DNA of 57,064 nt from Bifidobacterium apri (GCF_009299485.1 NZ_WBSO01000009.1:1-57064), one strand, 5' to 3'. Positions 45,887 to 55,700 are shown, numbered from the stretch's first letter. Notes: a model not told the origin generated them from the letters alone. Program-made: numbers and translations.

Positions 45887-48364
45887 ATGAGTGACGAACA
45901 GCGCAATGACGACCTGCCCCAAAGGGACTGTGGAAACGGTTCTGGCTCCGGTTCCGGTGACCGACCGCCGTATGCCCGGCAGGAGCCTCACCGGCGGATC
46001 GAACACGGTGATGTGTTCGAAGACCCTTACGAGTGGATGCGCGACAAGGATTCGCCTGAACTCGCCGCGTATGTCGCCGCGCAGAACGCCTACTGCGAAC
46101 GCCGCATGGCCCCGTTGCACGAGCTTCGTGAGACCTTGTTCAAGGAGTTCACTTCGCATGTCCAAGAGACGGATATGTCGGTTCCTACGCGGGTCAACGG
46201 GTACTGGTATTTCTCCCGGACCCGTGAGGGCAGCCAGTATGCCGCATCCTGCCGTATTCCGGTGCGTGGCACGGATGATTGGGATCCGCCGCATATCGAC
46301 CGTGATGCGCAACCGGGTTCAATGCCCGGCGAGCAGGTGTATTTCGACGCGAACAAGGAGTCGGAGGGCCATGATTTCTTCCGCGTCGGCGGTATGGATA
46401 TCAGCCATGACGGCCGCTGGCTGCTCTATGGTGTTGACACTGCGGGCGACGAACGGTACGACTATCGGATCCGCGACCTTGACCACGGCACCGAGTTGCC
46501 TGAAGTGCTGAAAGGCATTGCTGGGGCATGTTTCACCGCCGATGGCGCGTGGGTGTTCTACACCCTGCTGGATGATGCTTGGCGCCCATACGCGGTGATG
46601 CGTCATCGTGTCGGCACGCCGGTCGGCGACGATGTCGAGGTGTTCCGTGAGCAGGATGAACGCTTCTGGGTGGGTGTCGGTTTGAGCTTCGATGAACGGC
46701 ATGTGGTCATCTGCACGGGGTCGAAAACCACCAGCGAGGTGCTGATGCTTCCCGCAAGCGATCCGACGGGGGAGTTCACGCCGTTTATCCCGCGCCGGGA
46801 AGGTGTCGAATACGATGTCAGTTTCGCGTGCTTCGAGGGCGCTGGCGAACATGGCGAAGACATTCCGGTCGCCGTCGTGGACCACAATGCGACGAATCCG
46901 AATTTTGAGATCGATGTGATCGACATGCGGTCGCATAAGCCGCCGTATCGGCTCGGTGAAGGCGTATGCGTGGCCGCCGGGTCGCCCTACGGCTGTGAGC
47001 AGGGTGATGCTGCGCTCGCCGGGGCGTCGCGCATGCCGGTCGGCACGCCATACCATGATCCGCGCAATCCGGGGATTTTGCAGGGAGCGCGCGGGCTGTC
47101 CATTGACGGAATCGCGCTGCACCGGCATTTCGTTGCGTTGTCGTACCGGGCGGACAGCCTGCCGCATCTCGCCGTGATGGCGAAGGATGATGCCGCCGAG
47201 GACTTTCTTGCGGGTCGCCCGTGGCGGTTCCGCGAATTGCTGCCGCCGCCGCTGACGCAAACCGCTGCCGGCAAGAACGGGGCCGGTCGCGATCAGGCGG
47301 CCGGGGGCGATCAGACAGCTGGGAATGAACAGGGCGGACGGCTCTATTCCATCGGTGCCGCGGGCAATCCGTCCTATGATGCCCCGCGCATGCGGTACTC
47401 CTTCGGCAGCTACACGCGCCCCGGCGAACTGCACGAGGTGGATCCCGCCACGGGTGCGGACACGTTGCTCAAGCGTGCGCAGGTACTTGGCGATTTCGAT
47501 GCCGACAGGTATGCGGAACGTCGCATCTGGGTGCGTGCGCGTGATGGCGAGTCTATCCCCGTGTCGTTGGTGTGGCGGCGCGACAAGTTGTCCGCAGCGC
47601 CCGGCGAGCCGTCATACAAGGGTATTCGGGCTGACGGTTCTTCTCCGATGTTCATTCTCGGATATGGGGCGTATGAAGTCAGTTCCGACCCCGGTTTTTC
47701 GGTGGCTCGGCTCAGTCTGCTCGATCGCGGCGTGTTGTATGCGTGCGTGCATGTCCGCGGCGGCGGGGAAATGGGGCGCGCCTGGTATGAGCAGGGTCGA
47801 CGGCTCAACAAGAAGCACACCTTCGAGGATTTTGTCGATGCGACCCGCGCCTTGCAGCGTATGGGGCTCGCTTCGCCGGCGCGCACGGTCGCGGAGGGCG
47901 GCTCGGCGGGCGGCCTGCTGATGGGGGCGATCGCAAACATGGCTCCCGAATGCTATGCGGGTATTGAGGCGGATGTACCGTTCGTGGACGCGTTGACTTC
48001 GATTCTCGATCCGTCGTTGCCGTTGACGGTGACGGAGTGGGATGAGTGGGGAGACCCGTTGCACGACCGCGACGTCTACGAGTACATGAAATCGTATTCA
48101 CCATATGAGAACGCGCCATTGCCCGGTGACGCGTCGGTGAGTCGGTTCCCGAAGATCTTCGTGACCACGTCGATGAACGATACGCGCGTGCTGGTTGTGG
48201 AACCGCTTAAATGGGTCGCGCGCTTGCAGACTGCCGGGGTCGATGCCGTCGAGAAGATCGAGACCGAGGCGGGGCATGGCGGCACGTCCGGCAGGTATCG
48301 GCAGTGGCGTGAGATTTCGTATGAGAATGCATGGTGTCTGGCGACGATGGGTATCACCCGGTAG
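45887..48364 (+). CDS. ptrB: Oligopeptidase B-like serine peptidase (S9A)
   Basis: An 825-residue cytoplasmic prolyl-oligopeptidase-family enzyme that cuts small peptides, typically after basic residues in the oligopeptidase B group. After a polar N-terminus come 'EDPYEWMRD' and a beta-propeller to about residue 520. The catalytic domain has 'CVHVRGGGEMGRAWYEQGR', the nucleophile 'EGGSAGGLLMG' (Ser near 672), the Asp in 'SMNDTRV' near 764 and the His in 'EAGHGGTSGR' near 796. The 'HVRGGGEMG' and 'NKKHTFEDF' blocks favour oligopeptidase B over prolyl endopeptidase. An insertion with Gly/Gln-rich sequence around residue 470 ('QAAGGDQTAGNEQGG') is unusual. A frame start at 45830 is not supported. 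Confidence 0.93.
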   Translation: MSDEQRNDDLPQRDCGNGSGSGSGDRPPYARQEPHRRIEHGDVFEDPYEWMRDKDSPELAAYVAAQNAYCERRMAPLHELRETLFKEFTSHVQETDMSVPTRVNGYWYFSRTREGSQYAASCRIPVRGTDDWDPPHIDRDAQPGSMPGEQVYFDANKESEGHDFFRVGGMDISHDGRWLLYGVDTAGDERYDYRIRDLDHGTELPEVLKGIAGACFTADGAWVFYTLLDDAWRPYAVMRHRVGTPVGDDVEVFREQDERFWVGVGLSFDERHVVICTGSKTTSEVLMLPASDPTGEFTPFIPRREGVEYDVSFACFEGAGEHGEDIPVAVVDHNATNPNFEIDVIDMRSHKPPYRLGEGVCVAAGSPYGCEQGDAALAGASRMPVGTPYHDPRNPGILQGARGLSIDGIALHRHFVALSYRADSLPHLAVMAKDDAAEDFLAGRPWRFRELLPPPLTQTAAGKNGAGRDQAAGGDQTAGNEQGGRLYSIGAAGNPSYDAPRMRYSFGSYTRPGELHEVDPATGADTLLKRAQVLGDFDADRYAERRIWVRARDGESIPVSLVWRRDKLSAAPGEPSYKGIRADGSSPMFILGYGAYEVSSDPGFSVARLSLLDRGVLYACVHVRGGGEMGRAWYEQGRRLNKKHTFEDFVDATRALQRMGLASPARTVAEGGSAGGLLMGAIANMAPECYAGIEADVPFVDALTSILDPSLPLTVTEWDEWGDPLHDRDVYEYMKSYSPYENAPLPGDASVSRFPKIFVTTSMNDTRVLVVEPLKWVARLQTAGVDAVEKIETEAGHGGTSGRYRQWREISYENAWCLATMGITR

Positions 48365-48581
48365 CGCAACCCGGTGGCGCAAACCCCGGTGGCGGATGTC
48401 CGAACAGCGCTGCGCAATGCTCTATGATGCCATGGGTCTGACTGATAGACAGGGCGGTAACGCGCTGGTGGACAATCACAGCAAAAGTCCGCGTATTCGG
48501 CCGAAATACGGACGTAATTCCATCATTCGGACTGGTGTCCAACTGACGGAATACGCGTGTCTCGGCCGCGGGTGAACCGAC

Positions 48582-48587
48582 TATTGT
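48582..48587 (+). promoter_or_regulatory. -10 box for a leaderless leuB transcript
   Basis: TATTGT seven bases before ATG 48595, with no ribosome site between. Confidence 0.55.
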
Positions 48588-48594
48588 CGCGAAC

Positions 48595-49632
48595 ATGAGC
48601 ACAACCAAGACATATCGGATTGCCGTCATCCCGGGCGATGGCATCGGCAAAGAAGTCACCCCCGTCGCCCAGGCCGCGCTTGAAAAAGCGGCTGACGGCG
48701 TGGCATCGTTTACTTACGAAAACTTTGATCTCGGTGCGGAACGCTACCTGCGCGACGGCGCGATTCTGCCGGACGAGGATCTCGAACGCATCAAGGGCAC
48801 CGACGCGATTCTGCTCGGTGCAGTAGGCGACCCGCGCATCAAGGCGGGCATCCTCGAGCGCGGCCTGCTGCTCAAGCTGCGTTTCTCGCTTGACCAGTAC
48901 ATCAACCTGCGTCCGTCCAAGCTGTACCGCGGCGTCACCTCGCCACTCGCCAATCCGGGCGACATCGACTTCGTCGTCGTGCGCGAAGGAACCGAAGGCC
49001 TGTACTGCGGTGCCGGCGGCGCAGTCCGTCGCGGCACGCCGAACGAAGTGGCCACCGAGGTGTCCATCAACACGGCGTTTGGTGTCGAGCGCGTGGTCCG
49101 TTACGCTTTCCAGCTCGCCATGAAGCGCAAGAAGCATGTCACGCTCGTGCACAAGAAGAACGTGCTCGTCAACGCGGGCGACATGTGGCAGCGGATCGTC
49201 GACAAGGTCGGCGAGGAATTCCCGCAGGTCACGCACGACTACCTGCACATCGACGCGACCACGATTTTCCTCGTGTCGAACCCCTCGCGCTTCGACGTGA
49301 TTCTCACCGACAACCTCTTCGGCGATATTCTCACCGATGAGGCGGGTGCCGTGGTTGGCGGCGTCGGATATTCCGCCTCCGGCAACATCAATGCTTCCAA
49401 CGAATACCCCTCGATGTTCGAGCCGATCCACGGATCTGCCCCGGACATCGCGGGCAAGGGGATCGCCAACCCGACGGCGGCAGTGCTGTCGAGCGCGATG
49501 CTCCTGCGCCACCTTGGATTTGACGAGGCCGCCGCAAAAATCGACCGCGCGGTCGAAGCGGATATCGCCGAACTCGGATCCACCAAGCGCACCACTGAAG
49601 AAGTGGGACGCGACATTTTGGCGCGCATCTGA
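48595..49632 (+). CDS. leuB: 3-isopropylmalate dehydrogenase
   Basis: Third step of leucine synthesis: oxidises and decarboxylates 3-isopropylmalate with NAD+. The 345-residue protein has '[15 protein letters not shown]', '[10 protein letters not shown]', '[17 protein letters not shown]' with substrate-binding arginines, '[13 protein letters not shown]', '[12 protein letters not shown]' with metal-binding aspartates, and '[15 protein letters not shown]'. The shorter loop form matches actinobacterial LeuB. The gene stands alone with its own promoter and ends at a strong terminator; no other leucine genes are in the window. Confidence 0.96.
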   Translation: MSTTKTYRIAVIPGDGIGKEVTPVAQAALEKAADGVASFTYENFDLGAERYLRDGAILPDEDLERIKGTDAILLGAVGDPRIKAGILERGLLLKLRFSLDQYINLRPSKLYRGVTSPLANPGDIDFVVVREGTEGLYCGAGGAVRRGTPNEVATEVSINTAFGVERVVRYAFQLAMKRKKHVTLVHKKNVLVNAGDMWQRIVDKVGEEFPQVTHDYLHIDATTIFLVSNPSRFDVILTDNLFGDILTDEAGAVVGGVGYSASGNINASNEYPSMFEPIHGSAPDIAGKGIANPTAAVLSSAMLLRHLGFDEAAAKIDRAVEADIAELGSTKRTTEEVGRDILARI

Positions 49633-49661
49633 TACCTCTCACGCCACAAGCGTGTGAGCCG

Positions 49662-49725
49662 CCGCCCTGCAATCCTGTGCAACGGAAGAAGTCAAACAGC
49701 ACGGGGATGCAGGGCGGTTTATTTT
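49662..49725 (+). terminator. leuB terminator
   Basis: CCGCCCTGCA (49662-49671) and TGCAGGGCGG (49708-49717) form a perfect 10-bp stem with a 36-base loop, followed by TTTATTTTCC. Confidence 0.8.
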
Positions 49726-50027
49726 CCTTATCGTAATCGCCCCCATATCCACGGTGAAATGCCGTGAGTTTGATGATGAAGCGTTCGGACCATGGACGTA
49801 CGTTTCAGGTGAGGCATTCCGGTATGCGTCTCAACCGTCTGCCGACGCCGGGACCGGTTTTGGCGTCGGTAGGCGCAGTATCGGGACGGGTCCGCGTGAG
49901 GCGCAACCGTATCCATTGCAGTTGTTCGCGGATTGTGCGGCGAAGGGCCGAAACCCGCTGAAGGGCGCGTTGCGGGAATCGACCATGTTCGATGATCGAT
50001 TGATACCAGCAAAGGTATGGGTTATGC

Positions 50028-50033
50028 CATACT
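50028..50033 (+). promoter_or_regulatory. -10 box for a leaderless TM2-gene transcript
   Basis: CATACT six bases before ATG 50040. Confidence 0.45.
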
Positions 50034-50039
50034 TGCGGT

Positions 50040-50804
50040 ATGGAAGAAAACAACCCAAACAGCCAGACTCCAGACAACACCAGCCAGGAGACACCGCAAC
50101 AGTCTCCGTATGCGCAGCCTGCATTGCCGCAGCCGACAGAGTACGAAGCTCACGGCGCACCCGTTGCACAGCCAGCTGCGCCCCAGCCTGATCAGCCGCA
50201 GTACGAGCAACCCCAGTATGCTTATGGTCAGTCCGCGTACGAGCAACCACAGGCCGATCAATCGCAGTATCCGCAGTATTCCCAGCCTGCATCACAGGAA
50301 TACAGCTACGGCCAAGGCAACGCCCAATACCAAGAGGGGTATCAGTACGCCGCGCAACAGCCGCAGTATGAGCAGCCTGCAGCCCAAGGCGCCTATCCGG
50401 CGGCAGGCGCCGCAGCGGGTGCGGGATACCAGTATCAGCAGTCGTACGAGCAGCCCTATCAGCCGCAGTACCAGCAGCCATACCAAGGTGCACAGTACCA
50501 AGGCGCACAGGGCTATCCCTATCCGCCGACGAATACCGTCGGGTACGGGTATGCCCCTGTCGGCACGAAATCAAAGGTCGCCGCGGGCCTTCTGGGCATC
50601 TTCCTCGGATGCTTCGGCGCCCATAACTTCTACCTTGGCAACACCGGCAAAGCGGTCGCACAACTGCTGATCACCATCCTCACCCTCGGTTTCGGATCCA
50701 TTATCAGCGGCATCTGGGCATTGATCGAAGCAATCCTCATCCTGTGCTCGTCCACCGGCAGTGACTGGCATCGCGACGCCAAAGGATACGAGCTGCGCGA
50801 CTGA
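50040..50804 (+). CDS. TM2 domain protein with Gln/Tyr/Pro-rich N-terminus
   Basis: A 254-residue membrane protein. Residues 1-170 are very rich in Gln, Tyr, Pro and Ala with 'QPQYEQPQYAYGQ'-like repeats and no predicted fold. The TM2 domain follows: 'KSKVAAGLLGIFLGCFGAHNFYLGN' and a second helix 'LLITILTLGFGSIISGIWALIEAILIL', ending cytoplasmically. TM2 proteins are widespread and of uncertain function; the aromatic-glutamine tail resembles sequences that self-associate. Its stop is 23 bases before the lipoate ligase gene on the same strand, so the two are probably co-transcribed. Confidence 0.87.
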   Translation: MEENNPNSQTPDNTSQETPQQSPYAQPALPQPTEYEAHGAPVAQPAAPQPDQPQYEQPQYAYGQSAYEQPQADQSQYPQYSQPASQEYSYGQGNAQYQEGYQYAAQQPQYEQPAAQGAYPAAGAAAGAGYQYQQSYEQPYQPQYQQPYQGAQYQGAQGYPYPPTNTVGYGYAPVGTKSKVAAGLLGIFLGCFGAHNFYLGNTGKAVAQLLITILTLGFGSIISGIWALIEAILILCSSTGSDWHRDAKGYELRD

Positions 50805-50827
50805 ACAACACACCGAAAGACAGGCCT

Positions 50828-51931
50828 ATGCGCGGCGAGTATAAAACTCCGGGAGGCAAACTCGTCGGGGTCACGGTTGCATGTGACCCCGCCGGCTTTG
50901 TCACATCATGCAGCATTGACGGTGATTTCTTCATGGAAGGCGAAGAACCCGAGCAGCAGGCGATGCTGAGCGCATTGGCAACCGCATTGCGGCATGGAGA
51001 AGATCTTGCCACCGTATTCGCCGCGCACCCACACGTCCGATTGATTGGCGCCGACGCGAACGCATTCACCATCGCGTTCCGCCGGGCGGTCGGCATGTCT
51101 GACTCGGCGCAATCACCCAGCCCGGCACGGCAGGCCTCGCCTGCGTATTCCGACGCATCGGCATCGCCTGACGCTCACAGGACCTGTGAACAAGTCGAGC
51201 GGAAGGCCGAACGGCGTCGCCGCGCCCGCTGGCAGACACTCACGCCTGAAGTGATCCATGACATTCCCCGCATGCCGCAAGAACAAATGGATCTTGACAT
51301 CCAACTCGCCGAGCGCGTCGCCGCAGGGCGCATGCCTCCAACGCTGCGATTCTGGGAGTGGGCTGCACCGGCCGTCGTCATCGGCAGATTCCAATCGCTC
51401 GAAGACGAAGTCAACCTCGAGCGGGCCCAACAATCAGGATTCACCGTCGTCCGCCGATGCACCGGCGGGGGAGCGATGTTCATCGAACCGGGGAACACCA
51501 TCACATACTCCCTGTATGCCCCGCGAGATTTCGTCACCGGCATGGACATCGAGGAATCGTACCGGCTGTGTGACCAATGGCTGATCGACGCGTTGCGGGA
51601 TCTGGGCATCGAAGCCTCATTCAGCGCCATCAACGACATCTCATCGAGTGCAGGGAAAATCGCGGGTGCCGCCCAACGGCGATTCCCACCGGTCGGGAAA
51701 GGTCCAGGCGCTGTCCTGCACCATGTGACCATGGCCTATGACATTGATGCGGTCGCCATGTCCCGCATACTGCGGGTCTCGCACGAGAAAATGAAAGACA
51801 AAGCAGTCAAATCCGCCGTCAAACGCGTCGATCCGTTGCGTTCGCAAACCGGGCTGAGCCGCAGCGAAATCGTCAACCGGCTGATGGAAGCGGCAGGTCG
51901 CAGACAACCCCCGGTGATGCCGTTCGCATGA
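50828..51931 (+). CDS. lplA: Lipoate-protein ligase with accessory domain at the N-terminus
   Basis: A 367-residue enzyme that would attach lipoate to carrier proteins using ATP. Residues 1-90 match the LplA accessory (Lip_prot_lig_C/LplB) domain ('RGEYKTPGGKLVGVTVACD', 'SIDGDFFMEGEEPEQQAML'), which normally sits at the C-terminus. A charged linker follows, then the catalytic domain from about 140: 'LRFWEWAAPAVVIGRFQS', the lipoyl-binding 'VVRRCTGGGAMFIEPGNTI', and the lysine in 'SSSAGKIAGAAQRR'. 'GAVLHHVTMAYDID' closes the core. The order is thus swapped relative to E. coli LplA and recalls Thermoplasma, where LplB is a separate protein. Substrate here is plausibly the GcvH encoded at 43856. 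Its start follows AGACAGG. Confidence 0.9.
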   Translation: MRGEYKTPGGKLVGVTVACDPAGFVTSCSIDGDFFMEGEEPEQQAMLSALATALRHGEDLATVFAAHPHVRLIGADANAFTIAFRRAVGMSDSAQSPSPARQASPAYSDASASPDAHRTCEQVERKAERRRRARWQTLTPEVIHDIPRMPQEQMDLDIQLAERVAAGRMPPTLRFWEWAAPAVVIGRFQSLEDEVNLERAQQSGFTVVRRCTGGGAMFIEPGNTITYSLYAPRDFVTGMDIEESYRLCDQWLIDALRDLGIEASFSAINDISSSAGKIAGAAQRRFPPVGKGPGAVLHHVTMAYDIDAVAMSRILRVSHEKMKDKAVKSAVKRVDPLRSQTGLSRSEIVNRLMEAAGRRQPPVMPFA

Positions 51932-52063
51932 TGGATTGTGCACGGAATCCGCACGTGACAGGCATCGGCGGCAGGTTGCCCGGATTCCTCAGCCGCACTC
52001 GCACATCGTGCCCGTGAACGCCGCGCTTGCGGTCAATGCAGTGGGATTCGGCGGGAACCGGGA

Positions 52064-52069
52064 TACAAT
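52064..52069 (+). promoter_or_regulatory. Likely -10 box of the Crp-type gene
   Basis: TACAAT about 50 bases before the regulator start. No clear -35 match is visible at the normal distance. Confidence 0.4.
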
Positions 52070-52120
52070 GGGTGCCGTATATGTCGCATCGATACCATGC
52101 GAAGCGGCAAGGAGGAGCCC

Positions 52121-52840
52121 ATGGTCATGCCCAAGCCCAACGCGATGCCGGAGCCTGACAATATCCTGCTGCGCACTGCGCTGTTCAAGCAGGTGTCCCA
52201 GCAGCAGGCTGCGCGGCTCCTGCCGTATCTGCAACGCGCGCAGTTCGGCAAGGGCGGCGTGATTTTCGCGGAAGGGGATACCGACCACCGCATGTATCTG
52301 CTGGAACGTGGGCGGGTGAAACTCACTCGGCGCTCAAGCGACGGCCGCGTGCAACTCTTGAGTATCCACGCTCCCGGCGAAGTGCTGGGGGAGATTCCGG
52401 TGTTCGATCCGGAAGGCGGGCCGCGCACGGCATCTGCAATCGCCATTTCCAGTCCGACCCAAGTGGCGTGGCTGGAGCATGATGCGCTGTTCGCATGGCT
52501 GAATCAGTATCCGCGCGTCGCCGTCGACATGCTGCAGGTGCTTGCACGCCGTATGCGCACGAACAACGAGCGCATCAGCGACCTGGTATTCATGGATGTA
52601 CCCGCCAGACTGGCGAAAACCCTCATCAATCTGGCATCCCGATTCGGCGTACCCGTGGAGGCTGGAGTCAAAATCCCGCACGATTTGACTCAGGAGGAAC
52701 TGGCTCAACTGGTGGGTTCCTCACGTGAGACGGTGAACAAGGCGCTGACTGATTTCGCCAATCGTGGGTGGATCGCACGCGACGGCAGAAGCATCGTCAT
52801 CTATCAGCCCGGGGCGCTGATCCGGCGTTCCAAGCGCTGA
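52121..52840 (+). CDS. Crp/Fnr-family regulator, GlxR/CrpMt type
   Basis: A 239-residue cyclic-nucleotide-type transcription regulator. The N-terminal cyclic-nucleotide domain has 'GGVIFAEGDTDHRMYLLERGRVKL' and the pocket 'GEVLGEIPVFDPEGGPRTASA', which keeps the Glu and the Arg-Thr of cAMP-binding Crp proteins. The C-terminal winged helix reads 'LTQEELAQLVGSSRETVNKAL', which is close to the recognition helix of GlxR and CrpMt, whose sites are TGTGA-N6-TCACA. The ATG at 52121 is preceded by AAGGAGG; frames starting at 52097 or 52127 are alternatives. It lies 190 bases after the lipoate ligase and is probably a separate unit. Confidence 0.9.
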   Translation: MVMPKPNAMPEPDNILLRTALFKQVSQQQAARLLPYLQRAQFGKGGVIFAEGDTDHRMYLLERGRVKLTRRSSDGRVQLLSIHAPGEVLGEIPVFDPEGGPRTASAIAISSPTQVAWLEHDALFAWLNQYPRVAVDMLQVLARRMRTNNERISDLVFMDVPARLAKTLINLASRFGVPVEAGVKIPHDLTQEELAQLVGSSRETVNKALTDFANRGWIARDGRSIVIYQPGALIRRSKR

Positions 52841-53116
52841 ACCGCCCCTGAACCCGTTACGGGAACCGACTGTGAACTGGTCGGATATGGCAGGGCCGGC
52901 TGTCGCCCGACCGTAGTCCGGCATGGTTCCGGACAGGGTTTGAGCTTGGGTCTGGGTGCTTGTGGTGCCATGCATCCGATGATGTTTTCCAACAACCACC
53001 CGCCTGTTGGTAGGCTGATTTTTGGCTTGTTTTCAGCGTTTTTCGTATTTCTGCCGAATGTGCAAATACCGTGCCGTTGTGCAGTCCGCCATGCGATAAA
53101 GGTACAGGCGACACCC

Positions 53117-53122
53117 TAGAAT
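53117..53122 (+). promoter_or_regulatory. -10 box for a leaderless PBP transcript
   Basis: TAGAAT six bases before ATG 53129; no ribosome site between. Confidence 0.6.
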
Positions 53123-53128
53123 GGGCAC

Positions 53129-55255
53129 ATGCCCAAGAAGAATTCCCTGACTGCTCGACGTGCGCTCGCTTTGCTGCTCGCGTATCTTACCCTCTGCATC
53201 GCGGGAGGCGTCGTCGTGAGCCTGATGGTGATGCCAGCCGTGTTCGGGGCGAATAACGCGGCGAAAGCGCTTGCACCATCATTGACTGTTGAGGGCATTG
53301 ATTTCGATGTGACCAGCCTGCCGCAGAAATCCACGCTGTACGCGTCCGACGGCAAGACGGTGATCGCGTCATTCTATGCGCAAAACCGCGAGGTCGTGCC
53401 GATCAAGAACATTTCCGTATACATGCAGCGCGCTGTCGTGGCGCGTGAGGATCGCCGGTTCTTCGAACACGCCGGTGTCGATGTCCAAGGCGTGTTGCGT
53501 GCATTCGTGCAGACGTATGTAGCCAAGGGCGACACCCAGGGCGGCTCGTCGTTGACCCAGCAGTATGTCAAGAACGTGCTGATGGTCAAGGCTCGCGAAG
53601 ACGATGACCCGATCGCCGAATACCATGCGTCCGAGGACACCGTCGCACGTAAGCTGCGCGAGATGCTCATCGCTGTGCAGATGGAAAAGAAATACTCAAA
53701 ATATGAAATCCTGCAAGGATATCTGAACATCGCCCAGTTCGGGTCCGGCAGTCTGTACGGTGTGGAGGCGGCTGCGAAACGCTACTTCAATACGACCGCG
53801 GCGAAACTCACGGTAGTGCAAGCGGCGACCATCGCGGCAATCACGAAAAACCCGGAGAAATACGATCCATCGATCGAAGCCAATCAAAAAACCGCTGAAG
53901 AACAGCGCAACATTGTGCTCGATTTGATGCTCCAAGAGAAATTCATCACAAAAACCCAGCATGACAAGGCAAAGGCCACACCGTTAAAAGACACGTTGAA
54001 TATCCAGTCTGTGCAGCAAGGCTGCCAGGTCGCCGGCGATGCGGCGTTCTTCTGCAGTTATGTGACCAACCAGATCCTCAATTCCAAGGAATTCGGCAAA
54101 ACCGAGCAAGCCCGGCAGAAACTGTTGAACGAAGGAGGTCTGGAAATCTACACCACGATGGATGTCAATGCGAACAATGCGGCGATGAAAGCCGCGCGCG
54201 ACACCATTCCGGTGGACGATCCCTCGGGCTTTGAGGTGACGATAGCCGCGATAAAACCGGGGACGGGTGAAGTGCTCGGCTTCGGCATCAACCGAACCTA
54301 CGATGCGACGGATGCGGCGAAAACCGATCCGACACGCACCTCCGTCAATTATGCGGTCGACCAGAAAGACGGGGGAGGTATCGGCTTCAACGTCGGTTCC
54401 ACATGGAAGCCGATCAATATGGTCGCCTGGATGTTGCAAGGGCATTCCATCACTGAATCCCTGAGAACATACACGCGGTATGCCAACAGTTCCTTCAACT
54501 GCTCGAAGTTCTCCGGCCACGGCACGTGGTCGTTGCACAACTCCGAAGGCGGCACGACCAGCCCGGAAACCCCGTTGCAGGGTCTGATCAAATCGCATAA
54601 CACCACACAGGCGTCCATGACACAGGTGATCGGCCTGTGCGCGATTGCGGATGCGGCGAAGACTGTCGGCTACCATAACGCGATTCTTGGCCAGGAGGAC
54701 GTCTATTCGGCCAACTCGTTCAACCCGCCTATGATCATCGGTTCGGTCCAGGCATCCCCGTTGACCATGGCGAACGTGTACGCCACCCTTGGCGCGAACG
54801 GTGTGGAATGCACGCCGATCGCCATCAAGAAAGTCATCAAGCAGGACGGCAAGAGCGTCAAAGTCCCGAGTGCGAACTGCCATCAGGCGATTTCGCCGGA
54901 AATCGCACAGACCACGGCGTACGCCCTGAACCAAGGCGTGCTGAAAGGCGAGGCGAAGGCAACGCAGCTGGACAACAACCGCAAGACCTTCGCCAAAACC
55001 GGTACGAACGAGCAGACCTACATGCTGACGGCCGGGTTCATCCCCAATACAGTGGCGGCGTTCGTCGCGGTCGGCAACGCCGAAGTGCAGGAGAGCTTCT
55101 ACGGCAAGACCATCAACGGGGTCAGCCACAGCACATGGTACGGCATGTACATCGCGTCCCCGGCATGGAAGGAGTTCATGGACACATACCTTGCCGCAAT
55201 CAACGCGCCGAATGATGACAGTTACGGCACGCCCTCCGACCAATACATGAGGTGA
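53129..55255 (+). CDS. Class A penicillin-binding protein
   Basis: A 708-residue bifunctional enzyme that polymerises and cross-links peptidoglycan. Residues 12-35 are the membrane anchor. The GT51 glycosyltransferase has 'VVAREDRRFFEHAGVDVQG' (catalytic Glu), 'GGSSLTQQYVKN' and 'KLREMLIAVQMEKKYSKYEIL'. The transpeptidase from about 350 has the SxxK motif in 'NVGSTWKPINM', the SxN motif in 'IKSHNTTQASM', and KTG in 'FAKTGTNEQT'. All key residues are present, and no PASTA domain follows. The gene stands alone and ends at a short hairpin. Confidence 0.95.
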   Translation: MPKKNSLTARRALALLLAYLTLCIAGGVVVSLMVMPAVFGANNAAKALAPSLTVEGIDFDVTSLPQKSTLYASDGKTVIASFYAQNREVVPIKNISVYMQRAVVAREDRRFFEHAGVDVQGVLRAFVQTYVAKGDTQGGSSLTQQYVKNVLMVKAREDDDPIAEYHASEDTVARKLREMLIAVQMEKKYSKYEILQGYLNIAQFGSGSLYGVEAAAKRYFNTTAAKLTVVQAATIAAITKNPEKYDPSIEANQKTAEEQRNIVLDLMLQEKFITKTQHDKAKATPLKDTLNIQSVQQGCQVAGDAAFFCSYVTNQILNSKEFGKTEQARQKLLNEGGLEIYTTMDVNANNAAMKAARDTIPVDDPSGFEVTIAAIKPGTGEVLGFGINRTYDATDAAKTDPTRTSVNYAVDQKDGGGIGFNVGSTWKPINMVAWMLQGHSITESLRTYTRYANSSFNCSKFSGHGTWSLHNSEGGTTSPETPLQGLIKSHNTTQASMTQVIGLCAIADAAKTVGYHNAILGQEDVYSANSFNPPMIIGSVQASPLTMANVYATLGANGVECTPIAIKKVIKQDGKSVKVPSANCHQAISPEIAQTTAYALNQGVLKGEAKATQLDNNRKTFAKTGTNEQTYMLTAGFIPNTVAAFVAVGNAEVQESFYGKTINGVSHSTWYGMYIASPAWKEFMDTYLAAINAPNDDSYGTPSDQYMR

Positions 55256-55700
55256 TTCGGCTGAAGCATCGGCAGGACGGCATACAGACATGGGAGGCGA
55301 TTCGCGGTTGCGGGTCGCCTCCCGGTCGTTTCGACGCGATGACGTGCCGCGGGCGTTCAAGCAGCGGCGTTGCCAGATGGTGTTGTGGAGCGTGCTGCCG
55401 GATGATGTTGTCGGATTGTGCCGCCGTATTGTGCCGCCGCCATGCCGACCGGCTGCGATCGGCGTTTGGCGCGTCCCTCGGCCGGTCCCGTCCGGACAGG
55501 GCTTCCAGCCCCGCCGTCACGGCTCCCATCACCGACAATGATGCATATGCTTATTCGTCCGCTGTTCACCGAATCGCCCCACGATGTGCAACCGAACACC
55601 TTACAATGCAACAAGAGGCACGTACGACAGACGACATACGGGCGATTCATGCATGGAGCGGTCAATGCCCCTCCGGTACAGTCCGTTGAAAGGAGCCGAC
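55256..55700. other. Intergenic region between the PBP and OYE genes
   Basis: GGGAGGCGA (55292-55300) and TCGCCTCCC (55315-55323) form a 9-bp stem after the PBP stop, a weak terminator without a T tract. A TACAAT box at 55602-55607 may be the promoter of the next gene. No gene is seen in between. Confidence 0.5.

Larger units (their letters stand above)
49633..50039. other. Intergenic region between leuB and the TM2 gene
   Basis: Starts with the leuB terminator. A second perfect stem, CCGACGCC (49842-49849) with GGCGTCGG (49862-49869), lies in the middle and could belong to a small RNA or leader, but nothing else supports that. The region ends at the CATACT box of the next gene. Confidence 0.5.

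Noticed and set aside
44293..45906. 537-codon minus-strand frame over the App1-type gene
   Set aside because: Antisense shadow of a gene with a clear DxDxT phosphatase motif; the product is rich in Arg and His without a fold.
49718..50039. Small RNA or structural RNA gene between leuB and the TM2 gene
   Set aside because: There is one perfect 8-bp stem, but no family features of tmRNA, SRP RNA, RNase P or a riboswitch are recognisable.
53984..55360. 458-codon minus-strand frame over the PBP gene
   Set aside because: Antisense to the transpeptidase domain whose SxxK, SxN and KTG motifs are all present.
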